From KACC-23026 sp963829575 (GTDB lineage: Bacteria > Bacillota > Bacilli > Bacillales > Sporolactobacillaceae), in NCBI GenBank assembly GCA_963829575.1, contig CAWHJF010000013.1:496001-560000 (forward strand): DNA of 64,000 nt, in the 5' to 3' direction. A program made the translations under genes and the position numbers. The notes below the pieces were generated by a model. The model searched no databases, had not been told where the DNA came from, and worked only from the letters and a program-made list of their open reading frames with translations. The first letter of the stretch is position 1, and each line of letters begins with the position of its first letter. Shown one piece after another: positions 59,328 through 64,000 of this stretch.

Positions 59328-59705
59328 TTAAATATAGCTCAGAATAAGGGAGAGTACAAATAGTATGCCTCCCGTTACAATAAAGGGTGTAGGGAATTGG
59401 TTTCTTTCTGTTGAAATGGTGTAAATTGGTTTATCAAGATCCGCCGAATCCGGTTCAAGATCTGAATATAAAGTGTCCTTTGGTCGAAAGAAACGTCTTG
59501 TGCTGTAAAAAAAACCTTGAAAAAAGCCACCTTTCCATACGAGGCTTGTCAACCCAAACAAAAGGTAGGTTAAACCGAGAATTGACAGCGTATTTATAAA
59601 TGTTAAAAAGCGTGTTTGTGGATATAAAATAATCGAAATAGCGCAAATTACGAGAGCTAAGACAATCAAGATGAGATAAAGGATCTTCCTATTTTTAGTT
59701 TTCAT
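59328..59705 (-). CDS. DUF3899 membrane protein
   Basis: A 125-residue protein with helices at about 8-28, 35-55 and 105-123. The middle segment WKGGFFQGFFYSTRRFFRP matches the DUF3899 family. Function unknown. The ribosome site before its ATG (59705) is weak. It lies directly upstream of the trpS promoter. Confidence 0.7.
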   Translation of the reverse strand: MKTKNRKILYLILIVLALVICAISIILYPQTRFLTFINTLSILGLTYLLFGLTSLVWKGGFFQGFFYSTRRFFRPKDTLYSDLEPDSADLDKPIYTISTERNQFPTPFIVTGGILFVLSLILSYI

Positions 59706-60025
59706 GGACTAAGAATACCATATTTTTATATCAGGATGAAATATTTGCGAAGCGATCAAAATCATTAAAAATGTTGTGAGATTATCTTCCAATAATAATG
59801 TAAATATTAATGGAATGCTTTAAATTAATAAGGTAATCATAGTAGGTAAAAAGTCCTAATTTAAAGGGGGTGATTCTTTATTTCAATGGATTTTGTTAAG
59901 AATGTGTAAAAAAAGTAATGCAATATTGGGTTTAAGCTTGTATAATACACATTAGGGTGAATTGTCAGAATCCATAAAATTCGCTCGATAGGGAAACATA
60001 CAAAAAATGGGAGGTCATATTTCTT
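59706..60025 (+). other. oppA upstream region
   Basis: TATAAT (59941-59946) is a good -10, without a clear -35. AATTGTCAGAATCCA (59960-59974) matches the CodY box AATTTTCWGAAAATT at 10 of 15 positions just downstream of it. CodY is known to control opp in relatives. GGGAGGTC is the ribosome site of oppA. Confidence 0.4.
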
Positions 60026-61750
60026 ATGAGAGGCAAAAGCAAATGGTCATTGCTGATCGTATTAGTGCTTGCTTTGGGCGTATTCCTAACAGCTTGCGGT
60101 AATGGCGGTAGCAGCAATAACTCAAAAGGAAACGCTAGCAAGGACAACACTGGTAGCACTGGTAAAAGCTCCAGTACAACGACACAGCTTGCAAGCAATC
60201 AAGAAATTGATTTTGCTGCTGCGGATGATATTCCAACACTCGATTACACGCAATCGACTGACACGACTTCAGGCAACGTGCTTGAAATGACAACTTCAGG
60301 CTTAACTCGTATGCACAATGACAAAATGTCATACGATTTAGCAGCAGGCCCACCAAAGGTTGAAACTAAGTCTAACGGTAATGTTGTTTATACCTTTACG
60401 CTTCGCGATTCCAAATGGTCGGATGGTAAAGCTGTAACTGCTCAAGATTTTGTTTACGGTTGGCAACATGAGAACGACCCTAAATCGAAGCCACAATACA
60501 ACTTCGTATTTGCTTCCGCACATATCTTAAATGCAGCGAAAATTCAAGATCCTAAAGATCCAATGTATGGTAAAGTTGATCAACTAGGGATTAAAGCCCT
60601 TGATGATAAAACTGTACAAATTACATTGTCACAAGCAACACCATTCTTTGAAAGTATTCTTTCATTTACACCATTCTCACCGGCACGTCAAGATATCGTT
60701 GAGAAATATGGCAATAAATATGCTCAAGATGCAGATAAAATGGTATACAACGGACCATTTATCCTTGCAAACTGGGATCATGGCAAGAGCTGGACTTACC
60801 AAAAGAACCCTAACTATTGGAATGTTAATAACATTAAGCTTGCTAAGAGTACTTGGACAGTTGTTAAAGACCAAGGAACTCGCGTTAACATGTATAAAAC
60901 AGGTCAAATCCAAGAAACTGGTTTATCCGGGGACTTTATCGATGCAATGAAAGCAAGCAATCCTTCTGAAGTGGTTCAACAACCAACTTCCTTTATGAAC
61001 TATCTTTACGTTCAAACAGCACATCAAAAAATTCTTGGCAACCAAGATGCTCGTCAAGCCCTTGATATGGCGATCAACCGTAAAGACTTTGTAAACGTCC
61101 TTCTTAAAGATGGTTCGACACCTGCACATTACGTCGTGCCAAAAGGCTTTGTTAACGGCCCAGATGGTAAAGACTTCCATGCTGATTCTCCAAATGGCTG
61201 GGTAAATGGTTCAGTTGATCAAGCGAAAAAACTTTGGGCAAAAGCTCAAGCGGCTACTGGTGTTAAAACTGTAACAATCAATCTTTTAACTCCAGATGGT
61301 GATACGTATACCAAGTATGACCAATACATTGCGAATCAACTTGAAACGAACCTTAAAGGTGTTAAAGTTAAAGTAAACCAACAACCTTGGGGTAACTACC
61401 TAAAACTTTACTATGCTAAGAACTTTGACCTTTCTTTCAGTGGTTGGTCTCCAGACTATCGTGACCCAATGACTTACCTTGACCTCTATACAAAAGGCAA
61501 CAGTCAAAATGTTACGGGCTGGTCATCACCAGAGTATGATAACCTAATTCATGATGCCCAAACTCAAACCGATGCAAGCAAGCGTTGGGCGGATCTACAA
61601 AAAGCTGATGAAGTTCTAACTAAGAGCGCAGCGGTTCTACCGTTGTTCCAATCTGGTCATACGTTTGCAGTTAAGCCGAATGTAAAAGGTCTTAACTTCC
61701 CAATGTACGGACCACAAGTGGACTTCATGGATGCTTATGTAACGAAATAA
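60026..61750 (+). CDS. oppA: Oligopeptide ABC transporter, substrate-binding lipoprotein
   Basis: A 574-residue extracellular solute-binding protein of family 5. The signal peptide ends in the lipobox LTACGN (Cys near residue 24), followed by a Ser/Gly/Asn/Lys-rich linker and the binding domain with FTLRDSKWSDGKAVTAQDFVYGW (shown in parts: WSDGKAVTAQDFVYGW) near 135 and LSFSGWSPDYRDPMTYLDL near 470. It captures peptides for the OppBCDF pump. Its first place in the operon and the attenuating hairpin behind it explain a need for excess binding protein. Confidence 0.95.
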   Translation: MRGKSKWSLLIVLVLALGVFLTACGNGGSSNNSKGNASKDNTGSTGKSSSTTTQLASNQEIDFAAADDIPTLDYTQSTDTTSGNVLEMTTSGLTRMHNDKMSYDLAAGPPKVETKSNGNVVYTFTLRDSKWSDGKAVTAQDFVYGWQHENDPKSKPQYNFVFASAHILNAAKIQDPKDPMYGKVDQLGIKALDDKTVQITLSQATPFFESILSFTPFSPARQDIVEKYGNKYAQDADKMVYNGPFILANWDHGKSWTYQKNPNYWNVNNIKLAKSTWTVVKDQGTRVNMYKTGQIQETGLSGDFIDAMKASNPSEVVQQPTSFMNYLYVQTAHQKILGNQDARQALDMAINRKDFVNVLLKDGSTPAHYVVPKGFVNGPDGKDFHADSPNGWVNGSVDQAKKLWAKAQAATGVKTVTINLLTPDGDTYTKYDQYIANQLETNLKGVKVKVNQQPWGNYLKLYYAKNFDLSFSGWSPDYRDPMTYLDLYTKGNSQNVTGWSSPEYDNLIHDAQTQTDASKRWADLQKADEVLTKSAAVLPLFQSGHTFAVKPNVKGLNFPMYGPQVDFMDAYVTK

Positions 61751-61785
61751 GTTTTTCATCAACATAAGGTCTAGTTGTTTAAAGG

Positions 61786-61820
61786 AGGAGAGTATATTGT
61801 ACATAATATACTCTCCTTTT
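61786..61820 (+). terminator. Hairpin between oppA and oppB
   Basis: A perfect 13-bp stem (61786-61798 with 61805-61817) followed by TTTT. It probably lowers transcription into oppBCDF relative to oppA. Confidence 0.85.
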
Positions 61821-61954
61821 CACTGTTTGATTTAATTAGTTAAAGCGATGGAGTGCTTCAAAAAAATGGATTGAATTGTAGAATGTTGGATTTTCTTGAC
61901 TTATTTTGTCGAAGGAACGAAAATAGAGTATAAGAACATATAGGAGGTGGGCTA

Positions 61955-62881
61955 ATGGTAAAGTACATCATTCAACGCATTTGGTATATGCTTATTACGT
62001 TCTTTGTAGTAGTCACATTAACGTTTCTTTCTATGAAGCTACTACCCGGAACGCCGTTTAAAAATGCTAATAAATTTACTCCAGAGCAGTTAGCTCAACT
62101 AAAACACTACTACGGATTAGATAAACCAATCCCATTGCAGTATATAGAATACCTCAACAACTTCATCCATGGTGATCTCGGGAACTCCTTCCAGTTCGGT
62201 CAACGTCCCGTTCTAAAGATCCTCATCGAATCTTTTCCTGTTTCACTTGATTTAGGGGTAGAATCTATTGTTGTCGGTGCTATTATTGGTCTTATTCTAG
62301 GGATTGTAGCAGGCTTAAGGAGAGGGACAATTGCTGACTATGGGACAATCCTCATTTCAGTACTTGGTATTTCGATCCCGTCCTTTGTTTTGGCAGCTTT
62401 GTTACAATTGATTTTCGCCGTTCATTATCGTTGGCTACCAGTAGCCAAATGGGATGGCCCTGCTTATCACATACTACCGGTCATTTCACTTGCAGTAGGT
62501 GTAATCGCGACCATCGCACGATTCATGAGGACTGAGATGGTTGAAGTGGTCAATCAAGATTACGTTACAACTGCACGGGCAAAGGGTGTTTCACAATGGT
62601 CTGTTATTTTTAAGCATACGGTGAGAAATGCCTTAATTCCTGTTATTACGATTCTCGGACCAATGACCGCTGCGATTGTGACGGGTTCCTTGGTTATTGA
62701 GAACATCTTCGCGATCCCTGGTATTGGAAACCAGTTCGTTGCATCCATTACAACGAATGACTATCCGATGATTATGGGAACAACAGAACTCTATGCAGCA
62801 CTCTTTATTCTTACAATCTTTATTGTGGATATTCTATATGGAGTTGTCGATCCACGAATCCGACTTTCTGGGGGTGAATGA
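61955..62881 (+). CDS. oppB: Oligopeptide ABC transporter permease
   Basis: A 308-residue permease with six membrane helices. The N-terminus MVKYIIQRIWYMLITF and the cytoplasmic coupling loop RTEMVEVVNQDYVTTARAKGVS (shown in parts: VNQDYVTTARAKGVS) near residue 205 are typical of OppB/DppB. AGGAGGTGGGC precedes the ATG. It overlaps the start region of oppC. Confidence 0.95.
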   Translation: MVKYIIQRIWYMLITFFVVVTLTFLSMKLLPGTPFKNANKFTPEQLAQLKHYYGLDKPIPLQYIEYLNNFIHGDLGNSFQFGQRPVLKILIESFPVSLDLGVESIVVGAIIGLILGIVAGLRRGTIADYGTILISVLGISIPSFVLAALLQLIFAVHYRWLPVAKWDGPAYHILPVISLAVGVIATIARFMRTEMVEVVNQDYVTTARAKGVSQWSVIFKHTVRNALIPVITILGPMTAAIVTGSLVIENIFAIPGIGNQFVASITTNDYPMIMGTTELYAALFILTIFIVDILYGVVDPRIRLSGGE

Positions 62882-62883
62882 TC

Positions 62884-63897
62884 ATGACATTAAATTCTAA
62901 AGACATTTCAAAAGATCTGTTTCGCCCGGCCAATATTTCTGATGAAAAAAGTGAAGAAATAACTGGTAAAAGTCTGAGCTTCTGGGGAGATTCATTTAGT
63001 CGTCTTTCTCAAAATAAAGGGGCTATGATTTCTGGGATTGTTCTTCTTTTGCTAATTATCATGTCGCTTATTGGACCAACTTTTAATAAATATGGAATTG
63101 ATACACAAAATTTATCAGCTTCCAATTTACCGCCTAAAATTAAGGCATTAAGCCATGTGAATTGGCTTCCGTTTAACGGAAAAGAGTATGGTGCTGATCA
63201 ATATGCTGAGCGCGGGTTGAAAACGAGTTACTGGTTAGGAACCGATGAACTGGGCCGTGATCTTTGGACGAGAACATGGGTTGGAACGCGTATATCGATC
63301 TTTATCGGGATCATGGCAGCTATTATTGATTTGGTCATTGGTGTTATATATGGTGGCGTGTCTGCTTATTTTGGTGGTCGAACGGATAATGTCCTGCAAA
63401 GAATTGTTGAAGTTTTAGCAGGTATTCCAAGTTTGATCTGGATTATCTTAACCATCCTGATTATTCAGCCAGGGCTAGAATCGATTATTATCGCCATGGT
63501 CATAACAGGTTGGATCGGGATGTCCAGGATCGTTCGGGGTCAAATCTTAAAACTTAAATCACAAGAGTATGTGTTAGCCTCACGTACATTAGGTGCTGGC
63601 CATACACGAGTTATAGGAAGACAATTAATACCAAATACTTTGGGTCAAATTATCATTCAAACGATGTTTACCATTCCAAATGCGATCTTTTTTGAAGCAT
63701 TCTTAAGCTTCATCGGATTAGGCTTGCCAAGCCCAATGGCTTCGCTCGGGGTGCTTGTAAATACCGGTTACCAAACGATGAATATTCATCCTTACCAAAT
63801 CATATATCCGTCTATAATATTAAGCTTGCTCTTAATCTGCTTTAATATTTTAGGGGATGGATTACGTGATGCGTTTGATCCGAAGCTTAGAAAATAG
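62884..63897 (+). CDS. oppC: Oligopeptide ABC transporter permease
   Basis: A 337-residue second permease subunit with six membrane helices. TDELGRDLWTRTWVGTRIS near residue 120 and the coupling loop LKSQEYVLASRTLGAG near 230 are OppC/DppC signatures. ATG 62884 is better spaced from GGGGGTGA than ATG 62878. It pairs with OppB to form the channel. Confidence 0.95.
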   Translation: MTLNSKDISKDLFRPANISDEKSEEITGKSLSFWGDSFSRLSQNKGAMISGIVLLLLIIMSLIGPTFNKYGIDTQNLSASNLPPKIKALSHVNWLPFNGKEYGADQYAERGLKTSYWLGTDELGRDLWTRTWVGTRISIFIGIMAAIIDLVIGVIYGGVSAYFGGRTDNVLQRIVEVLAGIPSLIWIILTILIIQPGLESIIIAMVITGWIGMSRIVRGQILKLKSQEYVLASRTLGAGHTRVIGRQLIPNTLGQIIIQTMFTIPNAIFFEAFLSFIGLGLPSPMASLGVLVNTGYQTMNIHPYQIIYPSIILSLLLICFNILGDGLRDAFDPKLRK

Positions 63898-63908
63898 GAG
63901 GTGGAAGT

Positions 63909-64000
63909 ATGGAAAACATTCTAGAGATTAAGAATTTAAAAGTTTCCTTTGACACCTTCTCAGGTGAGGTTCATGCGGTTCGCGGTATTGATATTGAACT
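63909..64000 (+). CDS. oppD: Oligopeptide ABC transporter ATP-binding protein, start only (cut by window edge)
   Basis: Thirty codons are visible (ILEIKNLKVSFDTFSGEVHAV), the usual first strand of an OppD/DppD ATPase before the Walker A motif. AGGAGGTGGAAGT precedes the ATG. It follows oppC by 11 bases. The name rests on position and on this N-terminal pattern. Confidence 0.88.
   Translation, partial: MENILEIKNLKVSFDTFSGEVHAVRGIDIE

Noticed and set aside
1..64000. tRNA or rRNA genes, prophage or intact IS element
   Set aside because: No tRNA cloverleaf, rRNA segment, phage structural gene, integrase or transposase was recognised in either strand.

Overview
The window is a chromosomal segment of an endospore-forming Bacillales bacterium (Bacillaceae or Sporolactobacillaceae type). 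Evidence: Bacillus-type gene content and order (menFDHBE, yitT/U/V/W, fabH-fabF-yjbA-trpS-opp, FabL enoyl reductase, AddAB), strong GGAGG ribosome sites with frequent GTG/TTG starts, a Trp T-box, a FapR-like operator, and spore-associated genes (YppG-type coat protein, asparagine synthetase of the AsnO type, YIEGIA protein, Ku/LigD). I cannot name the species. No rRNA, tRNA, prophage, intact transposase or CRISPR array is visible.

Layout. 1-6.2 kb: menaquinone genes menF (cut by the window edge), menD, menH, menB, menE, then a PC4-like gene. 6.7-8.6 kb: an ECF sigma / anti-sigma / membrane-protein operon. 8.6-19.6 kb: an accessory-looking stretch with a small unknown gene, an M3 peptidase, a 1.1-kb array of 20 hairpin-bearing 52-bp repeats, fabL, a CopD-like protein, a MOSC protein, a Gly/Tyr/Pro-rich membrane-anchored protein behind a SigK-like promoter, an NhaC antiporter, Dps, cyclophilin, and an insertion that splits a terminator. 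19.7-34.8 kb: tag, sulfurtransferase, addB-addA, an aldehyde dehydrogenase, yisL, a PAS-GGDEF-EAL protein and an asparagine synthetase. 34.9-44.0 kb: NHEJ genes (separate LigD polymerase and ligase genes, Ku 5 kb away) around cysK, a C39-like lipoprotein, the YIEGIA pair and ywhD. 44.3-49.9 kb: a sigma-like factor and the yit-type genes with a DUF1659/DUF2922/YvrJ cassette. 50.0-52.5 kb: molybdenum cofactor genes moeA-mobB-moaE-moaD. 53.5-64 kb: yppG-like, fabH-fabF, yjbA, trpS with T-box, and oppABCD (cut by the window edge).

How they work together. The men genes make respiratory quinone. FabH, FabF and FabL serve fatty-acid elongation, with fabH probably under FapR. AddAB resects double-strand breaks for recombination, whereas Ku, LigD-polymerase and ligase join ends. 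Two coat-like genes (Gly/Tyr/Pro-rich at 14978, YppG-like at 53835) have the same AC-N17-CATAnnnTA promoter, which suggests joint mother-cell expression late in sporulation.

The most unusual non-coding features are the 52-bp hairpin array (10979-12064), a 62-bp palindromic intergenic element present twice (8673-8734 and 41875-41936), and a terminator interrupted by a 378-bp insertion (19095-19510). All functional assignments come from reading motifs and recalling families; no database search was run.
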